Of a stretch of 64,000 nucleotides of DNA, positions 16,437-25,132 are shown in pieces; the stretch's first letter is position 1, and every line of letters starts with the position of its first letter. The stretch lies in the NCBI GenBank assembly GCA_024405735.1, contig JAKSOF010000001.1, forward strand, positions 1-64,000, read 5' to 3'. This DNA is from Victivallaceae bacterium. Lineage in GTDB: Bacteria; Verrucomicrobiota; Lentisphaeria; Victivallales; Victivallaceae. The position numbers and the translations under genes are program-made. The notes under the pieces were generated by a model. The model was not told where the DNA came from. It searched no databases and saw nothing but the letters and a program-made list of their open reading frames with translations.

Positions 16437-17261
16437 ATGCCGGAACTTCCCGAAGCGGAATCCATCGGCAGGGCGCTTCGCCGCGCTTTGACCGGGAAAA
16501 AAATCGTGCGCGTCGAAATTTTTTCCGAAAAGATGCGCACCTCGTTACTTCCGCTTTTGACGGCGCGCCTTGAGGGGCGCACCTTCACCGGTATCCGGCG
16601 GCGCGGCCGCTATCTCATCGCCGATCTCGACGACGGACGGGGGATTTTGATGCATTTCGGAATGTCGGGCGTTGTGCGCGTCGAATCCGCCGATTTCCCC
16701 CGCCGCAAGCACGAACACGTCTTTTTTTATCTTGACAACGAGCTTGCTTTCCGCTTCGAGTGTCCCCGCCGCTTCAGTTTGCTTGAAGTATGCGAATGCA
16801 ATTCCTGCGACCGGATGCCGTCCGCGCTCGCCAAACTCGGCGCCGAGCCGCTTTCGGCGGATTTCAACGGCGGCTATCTCTACCGGAAATCACGCAACCG
16901 GCACACTGCCGTCAAATGCTTTTTAATGGACAATGCCGTCGTTTCCGGTATCGGCAACATCTATGCGGCGGAAACGCTCTTTTCCGCCAAAGTCCGCCCC
17001 GACCGTGAAGCCGCCTCGCTGACGAAAAAAGAGTGCGCTTCATTGGCGCAATGCGCCGTTTCCATTTTGAATCAGGCGATTTCCGACGGCGGCACGACGA
17101 TCGCCGATTTCCGCAACGTCGACGGCAGCGAAGGGAAGTTTGTCCAACATCTGCAAGTTTACGGCAAAAAAGGCGAAATGTGTCCGCGTTGCGGTCATCC
17201 GATCTCGGTGATCCGGCAAGGCGGCAGAAGTTCTTTCTTTTGCCCGGAGTGTCAAAAATAA
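16437..17261 (+). CDS. mutM: Formamidopyrimidine-DNA glycosylase (Fpg/MutM)
   Basis: A 274-residue bifunctional base-excision enzyme for oxidised purines. The catalytic MPELPEAES start (P2, E3) is intact, the H2TH region has NAVVSGIGNIYAAE, and the C-terminal zinc finger CPRC...CPEC is complete with the Arg of GRSSFFC. The position of E. coli Lys57 (RRAKYL) reads Arg here (RRGRYL, R58 counting Met). Nei would not normally keep this PELPE start with NIYAAE, so Fpg is preferred. It sits in a DNA-metabolism run with thyX and the LexA-like gene. Confidence 0.92.
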   Translation: MPELPEAESIGRALRRALTGKKIVRVEIFSEKMRTSLLPLLTARLEGRTFTGIRRRGRYLIADLDDGRGILMHFGMSGVVRVESADFPRRKHEHVFFYLDNELAFRFECPRRFSLLEVCECNSCDRMPSALAKLGAEPLSADFNGGYLYRKSRNRHTAVKCFLMDNAVVSGIGNIYAAETLFSAKVRPDREAASLTKKECASLAQCAVSILNQAISDGGTTIADFRNVDGSEGKFVQHLQVYGKKGEMCPRCGHPISVIRQGGRSSFFCPECQK

Positions 17262-17276
17262 AAGGTCGATCGTAAA

Positions 17277-17759
17277 ATGAAAAAAACTCTTTTTTTGCTT
17301 TTTCCCGCGCTTCTGGCGTTGACGGGATGCCGAAGTTCCGAAACCGGCAATGATGTTGCGAAACCCGCCGCGGCGCAATTTGTCGAACAGGACTTTGTTG
17401 CGCTTCAAAAAGGAAAAACCCTTGCCGATCACTATATGGAGTGTTTCACCGCGGCGGTGAAGCAAAATGATTTTTCCTTGTTGCAACCGGCATTGTCCGC
17501 CAAACTTCCCATACCGAAACAGCGCGCGCACTTCGCCGACCAGATGAAGTGGATCTCGGAAAAACTCGGCGTTTTGAAAGAGGCGGTCTACCTCGACGTT
17601 TTTCGCAAAGGCGCGCTTTGCGAATACGTCTGGAAACTCACGTTTGAAAAGGAATCCGGCGGCAAAATTGCGCCGATCGATCTGCCTTACATCGTGCGTA
17701 CCGTATGCGAACCCGACGGCGAAGTGAAAATTCTGATGGTGGGCTTTGTCGTTCGCTGA
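17277..17759 (+). CDS. Small lipoprotein of unknown function
   Basis: A 160-residue protein with a signal peptide ending in the lipobox LTGC (C18 or so), then a soluble domain of about 130 residues. The mature part has an alpha-beta pattern resembling NTF2/DUF3887-like small domains (LADHYMECFTAAVKQNDF followed by beta strands with VWKLTFEKE and EVKILMVGFVV), but no family is certain. The stop lies 14 bases inside the start of the LexA-like gene, so the two are probably co-translated. Confidence 0.75.
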   Translation: MKKTLFLLFPALLALTGCRSSETGNDVAKPAAAQFVEQDFVALQKGKTLADHYMECFTAAVKQNDFSLLQPALSAKLPIPKQRAHFADQMKWISEKLGVLKEAVYLDVFRKGALCEYVWKLTFEKESGGKIAPIDLPYIVRTVCEPDGEVKILMVGFVVR

Positions 17760-18309
17760 AAAACCGCCGAAGCGCTTGACGGACAAGCAATTCGCTTTGC
17801 TGAAATTCGTGTCGGATTTCGTCACCTCCCATTACGGGATGGCGCCGACCGTGCGCGAGTGCGCCGCCTTTTTCGGGAAAAGCGAATCGACGCTTTTCGC
17901 TCATCTGGCGGCGCTTCAGCGCAAAGGTTTTCTGCGGCGCACAAGTCAGGCGCGAAGCATCCTTTTGCGGGAGCCCGCCTTTGCCGGAGTTCTGTCTTAT
18001 TTGCCGCTCTTTCAGGTGTTGGATGCGGAAAAAGATTTTGCCGATCAAAACGCCGTGCGGCAGATCCTTGCCGTGCTTCCCAAAACCCGCAATCCCTGCT
18101 TCGCCGTCAAAATGGCGGACGATTCGTTGCACGGCATCGGCATTTTTGAGGAGGATCTTGTCGTGGCGGAATGGCGCGCCGTCCCGGAAGCGGGGGATCT
18201 GGTGGTGACCGTTACCTCCGCCGGGATCCGGGTGAAACGGTTTGAAGGAGGGGAGGATCGCCGTTTGATTTTCGGCGTTGTTCTTTCCATCCAGCGTTTT
18301 TACCGCTGA
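17746..18309 (+). CDS. LexA-like repressor lacking the Ala-Gly cleavage site
   Basis: A 187-residue protein that aligns along the whole length of LexA. Residues 11-74 form the LexA winged helix (LTDKQFALLKFVSDF, MAPTVRECAAFFGKS, LQRKGFLRR). The C-terminal S24-like domain keeps the Ser of DDSLHGIGI (S127) and the Lys of IRVKRF (K164). Aligned without gaps to E. coli PLVGRVAAGEPLL, the segment PAFAGVLSYLPLF has Ser84-Tyr85 where Ala84-Gly85 is cut. Autocleavage by the usual route is therefore doubtful. The start is TTG at 17746; no better start is in frame before the helix. Alternatives: a constitutive regulator, or a LexA paralogue responding to another trigger. Confidence 0.75.
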   Translation: MSFAEKPPKRLTDKQFALLKFVSDFVTSHYGMAPTVRECAAFFGKSESTLFAHLAALQRKGFLRRTSQARSILLREPAFAGVLSYLPLFQVLDAEKDFADQNAVRQILAVLPKTRNPCFAVKMADDSLHGIGIFEEDLVVAEWRAVPEAGDLVVTVTSAGIRVKRFEGGEDRRLIFGVVLSIQRFYR

Positions 18310-18323
18310 AATGCAAAAAAAAT

Positions 18324-18351
18324 TTGACTTTTGGCGAAAATGGGATAAATT
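18324..18351 (+). promoter_or_regulatory. Promoter of coaE-rho-divIC
   Basis: -35 TTGACT (18324-18329), 16 bases, -10 TAAATT (18346-18351), 59 bases before coaE. Confidence 0.55.
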
Positions 18352-18409
18352 ATAGAAGAAACTTCCAGTTTTTCCGAAAATCTTCCGGCGGAAACGCGAT
18401 TTTTTCAAT

Positions 18410-19000
18410 ATGATTTTAGGTATCACCGGTGCAATCGGCGGCGGAAAAAGTTTGATTTCCGATTATTTTTTCCGGCGCGGATGGCGTGTTTTCAATGCGG
18501 ACGGGGTTTGCCGGTCTTTATGGCAGTCGCCCGGTCCCGCGATGATGGAGCAGATACGCCGCGATTTCGGCGGGACGCTCTTTGACGACGCCGGAAAATT
18601 TGACCGCGCCAAAATCGCCGATGCCGTATTCGGAGATCCGGAAGCGATGAAAAAGTGGCTTGCCATACTTTATCCGGCATTGAACGCCGCGTTGGAAAAA
18701 GAAATCAGATTGTGCCGCGAAACAGGGAAAAATGGTGCGTTTGAGATCCCGTTGCTCTTTGAAAACCATTACGAAACGAAATTCGACGCCACGATGGCGG
18801 TCTGGGCGGGCAGGGCGTTGCGCCATTTGCGTTTGCGGGAAAAGCGTCACCTTGACGAAAAGGAGATTTTCCGCCGGGAAGCATTGCAGATGCCGGAGGA
18901 GAAAAAACTGGAACTTGCCGATTACGCGGTCATCAATACCGCTTCGGTCGCATTTGCGGAAACTCAACTTGAAATGTTTGAAAGCCATATCAACTTATAG
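18410..19000 (+). CDS. coaE: Dephospho-CoA kinase
   Basis: A 196-residue P-loop kinase for the last step of CoA synthesis. The Walker A is GAIGGGKS (7-14), followed by [10 protein letters not shown], where D31 is the catalytic-type Asp, and the lid segment LREKRHL. Length is typical. It heads a short unit with rho and a DivIC-like gene and follows the LexA-like gene by 100 bases that hold a promoter. Confidence 0.93.
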   Translation: MILGITGAIGGGKSLISDYFFRRGWRVFNADGVCRSLWQSPGPAMMEQIRRDFGGTLFDDAGKFDRAKIADAVFGDPEAMKKWLAILYPALNAALEKEIRLCRETGKNGAFEIPLLFENHYETKFDATMAVWAGRALRHLRLREKRHLDEKEIFRREALQMPEEKKLELADYAVINTASVAFAETQLEMFESHINL

Positions 19001-19017
19001 AAAGACAGGTATCGGAA

Positions 19018-20661
19018 ATGAGCGAAGAACACGAAGAAAATATGCGCGACGAACGCGCGGACTACGAAAACGATTTGCGTGAGGAGTACCGTATGGAAGC
19101 GGACTCCGACCGCGGCGATTATGAATTCCGCGCGTCGAGCGATTACGAAAACGTTTCCCCGACCGCAAACCCGAAAGACGGTTTCCCGGAGGAGGATATG
19201 CCCCAGCGCAACCGCCGCTTCAACAACCGCCGCAACAATAATAACAACCGGAATAACAAATTTCAGAAAAACCGCCGCAACAACAACGGCAAGGGCAATC
19301 ACAACAACGGCAATCCTTGCGACGATGCCGCTTTGCCCGCCGGCGCGCCGCTTCCCGAAAACGACGAAAACGCCGAAAACATCGTCCGCGATCCCACCGC
19401 ACCGAGCCTCAACATCAGCGAGTTACAGGAAAAATCGATGCAGGAATTGACCCAGATGGGGACGGAACTCGGCATCGAAGGCATCGGCGCATTGGAAAAA
19501 TCGACCCTTATCTGCGAAATTTTGCGCGCCAATGCCGAAAAGAACGGTCAGATGTACGGCAGCGGCTACCTTGAAGTTCTGCCGGACGGATTCGGCTTTT
19601 TGCGTTCGCCCTCTTACAGTTATCTGCCTTGCCCCGAGGATATTTACCTCAGCCCCTCGCAAATCAAGCGTTTCGCGCTCAAAACCGGCGATTATATCGC
19701 GGGACAGATCCGTGCCCCCCGCGAAAAGGAACGCTTTTTCGCGATGCTCAAGGTCGAAAACATCAATCACGATTCTCCCGAAAGGAAAAAGAACATCATT
19801 CCTTTCACCAGTCTGGAACCCTATTTCCCGACCCAGCGGCTCGTCCTTGAGCGCGAGCCGGACGAAATGTCGACCCGCATCGTCGATCTGGTAACGCCCA
19901 TCGGTAAAGGGCAGCGCGGGTTGATCGTCGCTCCGCCGCGTACCGGCAAAACCGTTCTGTTGCAAAAAGTCGCCAAAAGCATCCGCGCCAACAATCCCGA
20001 AGTGACGCTGATCATTCTCCTCATCGACGAACGTCCCGAGGAAGTTACCGACATGAAGCGCGTCATCGACTGCGAAGTCGTGAGTTCCACTTTTGACGAA
20101 CCGCCCGAACGACACGCGCAAGTCGCCGAAATGGTCGTCGAAAAGGCGAAACGCATGGTCGAATACGGCAAGGACGTGGTCATTCTGCTGGACAGCATCA
20201 CCCGTCTGGCGCGCGCATACAATACATTGCAACCTCACAGCGGCAAAGTATTGACCGGCGGCGTCGACGCCGCCGCGCTCCACAAGCCGAAACGCTTTTT
20301 CGGCGCCGCGCGCAACATCGAGGGCGGCGGCAGTCTGACCATCATCGCCACCGCATTGATCGAGACCGGAAGCAAGATGGACGATGTCATCTTTGAGGAA
20401 TTCAAAGGCACGGGCAATATGGAACTTCACCTTGACCGCGCCGTTTCCGACCGCCGTGTTTATCCGGCGATCAATATCGAAAAGTCCGGCACCCGCAAGG
20501 AGGAATTGCTGCTTCATCCCGACGAATTGAGCAAAGTCTGGCTGTTGCGCAAAGCCATCAGCGGTGTACCTCCCGTCGAAGCGATGGAGCTTTTGCTCGG
20601 ACGCTTGAAAAAAGTTCACAACAATATCGAGTTCCTGCTCACGTTACAACCCGGAAAATGA
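19018..20661 (+). CDS. rho: Transcription termination factor Rho with Asn/Arg-rich insertion
   Basis: A 547-residue hexameric RNA helicase. Domains in order: acidic N-terminus (1-60), an Asn/Arg-rich low-complexity stretch (about 64-100), Rho_N helical domain (about 130-175), cold-shock-like RNA-binding domain ([14 protein letters not shown]), and the ATPase core with Walker A PPRTGKT (about 306-312), [13 protein letters not shown], the secondary-channel [12 protein letters not shown] and [22 protein letters not shown] in two blocks. Core residues look intact. Similar disordered insertions are known in Rho of Bacteroides and Actinobacteria, where they affect RNA binding or condensation. Confidence 0.95.
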   Translation: MSEEHEENMRDERADYENDLREEYRMEADSDRGDYEFRASSDYENVSPTANPKDGFPEEDMPQRNRRFNNRRNNNNNRNNKFQKNRRNNNGKGNHNNGNPCDDAALPAGAPLPENDENAENIVRDPTAPSLNISELQEKSMQELTQMGTELGIEGIGALEKSTLICEILRANAEKNGQMYGSGYLEVLPDGFGFLRSPSYSYLPCPEDIYLSPSQIKRFALKTGDYIAGQIRAPREKERFFAMLKVENINHDSPERKKNIIPFTSLEPYFPTQRLVLEREPDEMSTRIVDLVTPIGKGQRGLIVAPPRTGKTVLLQKVAKSIRANNPEVTLIILLIDERPEEVTDMKRVIDCEVVSSTFDEPPERHAQVAEMVVEKAKRMVEYGKDVVILLDSITRLARAYNTLQPHSGKVLTGGVDAAALHKPKRFFGAARNIEGGGSLTIIATALIETGSKMDDVIFEEFKGTGNMELHLDRAVSDRRVYPAINIEKSGTRKEELLLHPDELSKVWLLRKAISGVPPVEAMELLLGRLKKVHNNIEFLLTLQPGK

Positions 20662-20670
20662 GGTGATCTT

Positions 20671-20991
20671 ATGTTTAGCGGCGTTTGGCAAGAAAAATCG
20701 TCCGGCTCCGGATTCTGGCTTTGGGTGCTGATTTCCGTGATCGTGATCGGCTCCTTTTTCCTTTTGTTGCCGGTTTACCGCGAATACGGCAAAAAGCGCG
20801 ACGAGTACATTCAAATCAAAGCCGAACGCGCCGCGCTTCAGCAGGAACTTCTGCGCAAGCAAAAACAAGTGCGGGATCTGGAATCCTCTCCTTCGGAAAT
20901 CGAAAAGGTCGCCCGTGAAAAATTCAATCAGGGGCGTGCCGGAGAAACCACCTACATTTACGAGATGCCCAAAGAAGAAAAGAAAAAATAA
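20671..20991 (+). CDS. DivIC/FtsB-family septum formation initiator
   Basis: A 106-residue single-pass membrane protein: short cytoplasmic start, transmembrane helix at about 16-36 (FWLWVLISVIVIGSFFLLL), a coiled coil (about 45-75) and the family tail PSEIEKVAREKFNQGRAGE with YIYEMP. It is expected to scaffold the divisome between FtsQ and FtsL-type partners; ftsW lies at 45082. It begins nine bases after rho. Short and divergent, so FtsB versus DivIC cannot be decided. Confidence 0.82.
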   Translation: MFSGVWQEKSSGSGFWLWVLISVIVIGSFFLLLPVYREYGKKRDEYIQIKAERAALQQELLRKQKQVRDLESSPSEIEKVAREKFNQGRAGETTYIYEMPKEEKKK

Positions 20992-21010
20992 TTTCTCTTT
21001 GCGGCCGGGC

Positions 21011-21247
21011 GGCTTGTCACGGCGTAGCAGTGCAACTGCGGTGTCATTCTCTACGGACTTTAACGGACCAAACCGACATTAACGGACAAAACGGACGCAT
21101 CATCATTGCGTGATTTTGTCTTTTCCATCACGCTAATTGTCCGTTACTGTCCGTAGAAGTCCGTTATCGTCCGTTTTTGCCTTCATTTCGCGGCGACGTC
21201 CGCGAGACAGACATCAGCGTAAGTGCCTCGCACATCAGGCAGTCGGG
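21011..21247 (+). repeat. Novel intergenic repeat element, copy 1 (about 237 bp)
   Basis: This stretch aligns over its full length, without large gaps, to the reverse complement of 61780-62018. Inside are five ACGGAC-like hexamers (21053, 21063, 21072 as ACCGAC, 21082, 21091), a conserved hairpin GCGTGAT (21108-21114) / ATCACGC (21127-21133), and four GTCCGT hexamers at exactly 10-bp steps (21139, 21149, 21159, 21169), so the whole is an imperfect giant palindrome. A second hairpin CGCGG/CCGCG follows near 21190-21204. No coding frame is conserved. It lies between the convergent divIC and DUF2156 genes. It could be a structured RNA, a protein-binding array or a MITE-like element. Confidence 0.85.
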
Positions 21248-21487
21248 CGGACGAAGCGCGAAAGCGCGAAGTATTAGCCCGCGTGGGACGCGCGTCCTCT
21301 TTGCAGAAACAAACAGAAGAGCCCGCGGAGATTTGCGGAGATATTCGTCGGGAATACGATAAAAGCGTCAGTCCGCAAATATCTGCGGCAGCAGGTACAA
21401 AGTCCAGCCTGTGGCTGGTTGAGGGGAGTTTCAGAGGGGGCGAAACAAGCCCCCTTTGGCTTCCATTGCGTCAAAGTGCGGTAATGC
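21248..21487. other. Structured non-coding stretch between repeat copy 1 and terminator
   Basis: About 240 bases without a credible gene. It contains ATTTGCGGA (21331-21339) paired with TCCGCAAAT (21372-21380), CCAGCC-TGT-GGCTGG (21404-21418), and GGGGGC (21436-21441) / GCCCCC (21449-21454). The density of perfect stems is higher than in other gaps of this window. The role is unknown. Confidence 0.5.
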
Positions 21488-21489
21488 AA

Positions 21490-21530
21490 AAAGGCTGTTG
21501 CTTTCTCCTCAAGTTTTGCAACAGCCCTTT
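21490..21530 (-). terminator. Terminator hairpin after the DUF2156 gene
   Basis: Stem GGCTGTTGC (21493-21501) / GCAACAGCC (21518-21526) flanked by A-rich and T-rich sides, so it can act on both strands. It ends the minus-strand mreB-DUF2156 transcript (tail TTTTTG). Confidence 0.8.
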
Positions 21531-21547
21531 GATTTTTTGACGATCTT

Positions 21548-22441
21548 TTATTTCGTCCGGAGCAAATAGCGTTTGTAGAAACGCTCGGGGTCGAGAGAAC
21601 GTTTCATATGACGCATTTCCGCGTCGTTGTAGTCCTGCTCGCAATTCATAAATTTGGCTTTGCCGTTAAGTTCCATCGCAACCATCCGGGTGAGCGTCTG
21701 CGACGCGCCCTTGATCGAGTGGTCGGCTTTTTCAAAGAGAATATCGACCGTATCGGAGGGGAGGATGTTGTAAATGGAAATTCCGGCGGGGTAATCTTCC
21801 TCGGCATAGAGGATGATGCCCTGAAGTTTCAGTTTTTTGAAATTTTTCAAAGCGATGGTCAAAGCCGCCGTTTCCTCGTCGATGAACTGGCATTGCACCA
21901 GGTGGGAGTTGAGATTCTGCACTAATTTGATGGCGGAATCGATTTCCTTGTCGTCGATGATGCGGACTTCCGCCTTGGGCCAGTTCGCCTGAAATTGTTT
22001 GACGAGATTGTATTTTTTGCGGAGTTTCGGCCCCGCGCAAGTCGCGATCTTTTCGATGGAAAAGAGATAGTCGATCGCCCCTTCATCGTATTCGATGTCG
22101 AAACGGGCATCGCAGTCGGCGTGTTTGTCGAGGAATTCTTCGGGGACGTCGTAGACGGCGCCGTCGCTCAATCCGGCGTCGATGAAAGCGCGGCTGATCC
22201 TGTACAATTCCGACGGGGTCGTCCATTTGCCGATCGGATAATGGATCTGGCGTGCCGGACGCTCGTAGACGACGAGCCGGTCGCCGAGATCGGCGAATTC
22301 GTAACCGTAGAATTCCCGGTAGATGAATAAATTGGCAAAGCAGCATTCACTGCTCTGGCTTTTCATCGTTTTGAGATGACGTTCAAAAAGCGCGCAGTCT
22401 TTGAGTTCGACCGGGCGCAACGTGCTGAGATCGATTTTCAT
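21548..22441 (-). CDS. DUF2156 (LPG-synthase C-terminal-like) protein
   Basis: A 297-residue soluble protein of the DUF2156 family, a double GNAT-like fold related to the catalytic domain of MprF-type aminoacyl-phosphatidylglycerol synthases. Recognisable are SECCFANLFIYREFYGYEF near 30, a central KLRKKYNLVKQFQANWP and the C-terminal KGASQTLTRMVAMELNG with NCEQDYND. No MprF-like membrane domain is attached. Relatives without it have no agreed function; aminoacyl or acyl transfer to an envelope component is an inference. It starts four bases after mreB, implying coupling with cell-shape genes. Confidence 0.78.
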   Translation of the reverse strand: MKIDLSTLRPVELKDCALFERHLKTMKSQSSECCFANLFIYREFYGYEFADLGDRLVVYERPARQIHYPIGKWTTPSELYRISRAFIDAGLSDGAVYDVPEEFLDKHADCDARFDIEYDEGAIDYLFSIEKIATCAGPKLRKKYNLVKQFQANWPKAEVRIIDDKEIDSAIKLVQNLNSHLVQCQFIDEETAALTIALKNFKKLKLQGIILYAEEDYPAGISIYNILPSDTVDILFEKADHSIKGASQTLTRMVAMELNGKAKFMNCEQDYNDAEMRHMKRSLDPERFYKRYLLRTK

Positions 22442-22445
22442 GATA

Positions 22446-23471
<1,026 letters not shown>

Positions 23472-23500
23472 AACTCACCTTGTTTTCTGTAATTTTTTAT

Positions 23501-23564
23501 AAAGTGCTGATGTTATGTATAATTATATCACCGAAAGCGCGAAAATACAAATCAAAGTGCTGAT
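23501..23564 (-). promoter_or_regulatory. mreB promoter between two direct repeats
   Basis: Minus strand: -35 TTGTAT (23550-23545), 17 bases, -10 TATAAT (23527-23522). The 11-mer ATCAGCACTTT occurs at 23564-23554, just upstream of the -35, and again at 23511-23501, downstream of the -10; starts are 53 bases apart. The placement is compatible with looping or a two-site regulator. Confidence 0.6.
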
Positions 23565-23586
23565 TTTTTTGCACTTTTCCTTGCGT

Positions 23587-23630
23587 TGAAAAGGAAACGG
23601 CGCTTCGCCGTCGGAAACGGGAAGCGCCGT
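23587..23630 (-). terminator. Terminator of gdhA
   Basis: A 10-bp stem, ACGGCGCTTC (23597-23606) with GAAGCGCCGT (23621-23630). On the minus strand it is followed by TTTCCTTTTC. Confidence 0.75.
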
Positions 23631-23643
23631 CGGAAAGACCGGA

Positions 23644-24987
23644 CTATATGCCGAGGTCGATCATCGCGTCGGCGACTTTGCGGAAGCCGGCGATGTTGGC
23701 GCCCATGACGTAATTGTCGGGTTCGCCGAACTCGGCGGCGGCGTTGCGCGCCGAATTGTGAATGTTGATCATGATGTTGTGGAGCCGGTTGTCGACTTCG
23801 CCTGCATCCCAGCTCAAACGCATCGCGTTTTGGCTCATTTCGAGACCGCTGGTCGCGACGCCGCCGGCGTTGGAAGCCTTGCCGGGCGAGAAAAGCAACT
23901 TATTCGATTGGATGAACTGGGTCGCTTCGAGTGTCGTCGGCATGTTGGCGCCTTCGCAGACGCAGATGCAGCCGTTGGCGACGAGCGCCTTGGCGTCGTC
24001 GAGATCAAGTTCGTTCTGCGTGGCGCAGGGGAGCGCGACATCGCAGGACGTGATCTGCCAGGGGCGCTTGCCCTCGTAGTATTTGGCGCGGGGGAAGCGT
24101 TCGGCGTATTCGCGGATGCGGCCGCGTTTGACGTTTTTGAGTTCGCGGATGAAAGCCTGTTTTTCGGCGTCGATGCCGTCTTCGTCGATGATACAGCCGT
24201 TGGAGTCGCTGCAGGAGATCACCTTGCCGCCGAGGTGCGTCGCCTTGACGATCGCGAACTGCGCGACGTTGCCGGATCCGGAAACCATGATGCGTTTGTT
24301 TTCAAGATCCTGATTGCGGGTGGCGAGCATTTCAAATGCGAAGTAGACGCAGCCGTAACCGGTCGCTTCGGGACGGACGAGACTGCCGCCCCAGTTGAGA
24401 CCTTTTCCGGTAAGGACGCTGTCGTAACTGTTGACGATCTTTTTGTACTGACCGAAAAGGAAACCGATCTCGCGGGCGCCGACGCCGATGTCACCGGCGG
24501 GGACGTCGGTCGAAGCGCCGATGTGACGGTAGAGTTCACGCATGAAACTCTGGCAGAAAGCCATCACTTCGCGGTCGCTCTTGCCCTTGGGGTTGAAATC
24601 GGCACCGCCTTTGCCGCCGCCCATCGGGAGCGTCGTGAGGCTGTTTTTGAAAATCTGTTCAAACCCGAGGAACTTCAGGATGCTGAGGTTGACCGACGGA
24701 TGGAAGCGCAGACCGCCTTTGTAGGGACCGATCGCGCTGTTGAACTGGATGCGGTATCCGGTATTGATCTGAAATTCGCCTTTGTCGTCGATCCAAGGCA
24801 CCTGAAAGGTGATCGTGCGCTCCGGAATGACGATGCGTTCGAGGATCTTGTTTTTTTCGTACTTCGGAGAGGCGTCCAGCAATTTGGAAATGGAGCCGAC
24901 GACTTCGGTCACGCTCTGGACGAATTCCGGTTCATTGCTGTAGCGGCTCTTGACGTCGCTCAACACGTTCTGCGCATACTGGTTCAT
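23644..24987 (-). CDS. gdhA: Glutamate dehydrogenase (GdhA type)
   Basis: A 447-residue hexameric-type enzyme linking 2-oxoglutarate, ammonia and glutamate. Substrate motif KGGLRFHPSVN, catalytic PMGGGKGGADFNPKGKSD region near 120-135, DVPAGDIGVGAREIGF and the dinucleotide motif SGSGNVAQFA identify it; length and GKSDREVM suggest the NADP-preferring anabolic class. The ATG at 24987 has GAAGGGA upstream; earlier in-frame starts overlap the promoter. Monocistronic, with its own promoter and terminator. Confidence 0.95.
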   Translation of the reverse strand: MNQYAQNVLSDVKSRYSNEPEFVQSVTEVVGSISKLLDASPKYEKNKILERIVIPERTITFQVPWIDDKGEFQINTGYRIQFNSAIGPYKGGLRFHPSVNLSILKFLGFEQIFKNSLTTLPMGGGKGGADFNPKGKSDREVMAFCQSFMRELYRHIGASTDVPAGDIGVGAREIGFLFGQYKKIVNSYDSVLTGKGLNWGGSLVRPEATGYGCVYFAFEMLATRNQDLENKRIMVSGSGNVAQFAIVKATHLGGKVISCSDSNGCIIDEDGIDAEKQAFIRELKNVKRGRIREYAERFPRAKYYEGKRPWQITSCDVALPCATQNELDLDDAKALVANGCICVCEGANMPTTLEATQFIQSNKLLFSPGKASNAGGVATSGLEMSQNAMRLSWDAGEVDNRLHNIMINIHNSARNAAAEFGEPDNYVMGANIAGFRKVADAMIDLGI

Positions 24988-25045
24988 TTTTCCCTTCTTC
25001 CTTGCATGCTTTTCGCCGGAATACCCCGGCTTGGTAAATCCATTT

Positions 25046-25074
25046 AATATAACGCGAAAAAGAGTTTTTTTCAA
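25046..25074 (-). promoter_or_regulatory. gdhA promoter
   Basis: Minus strand: -35 TTGAAA (25074-25069), 17 bases, -10 TATATT (25051-25046). Confidence 0.65.
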
Positions 25075-25132
25075 CAAAAAATCGCTTTGTTTCGACGAAA
25101 AAAAAGAAAAAATTCAACTTTGCGCAAAGCGG

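Noticed and set aside
21011-21247. Repeat element as an insertion sequence or integrase attachment site
   Set aside because: No transposase frame, no terminal inverted repeats at the element borders and no target-site duplication are visible in either copy. The palindrome is central, not terminal.
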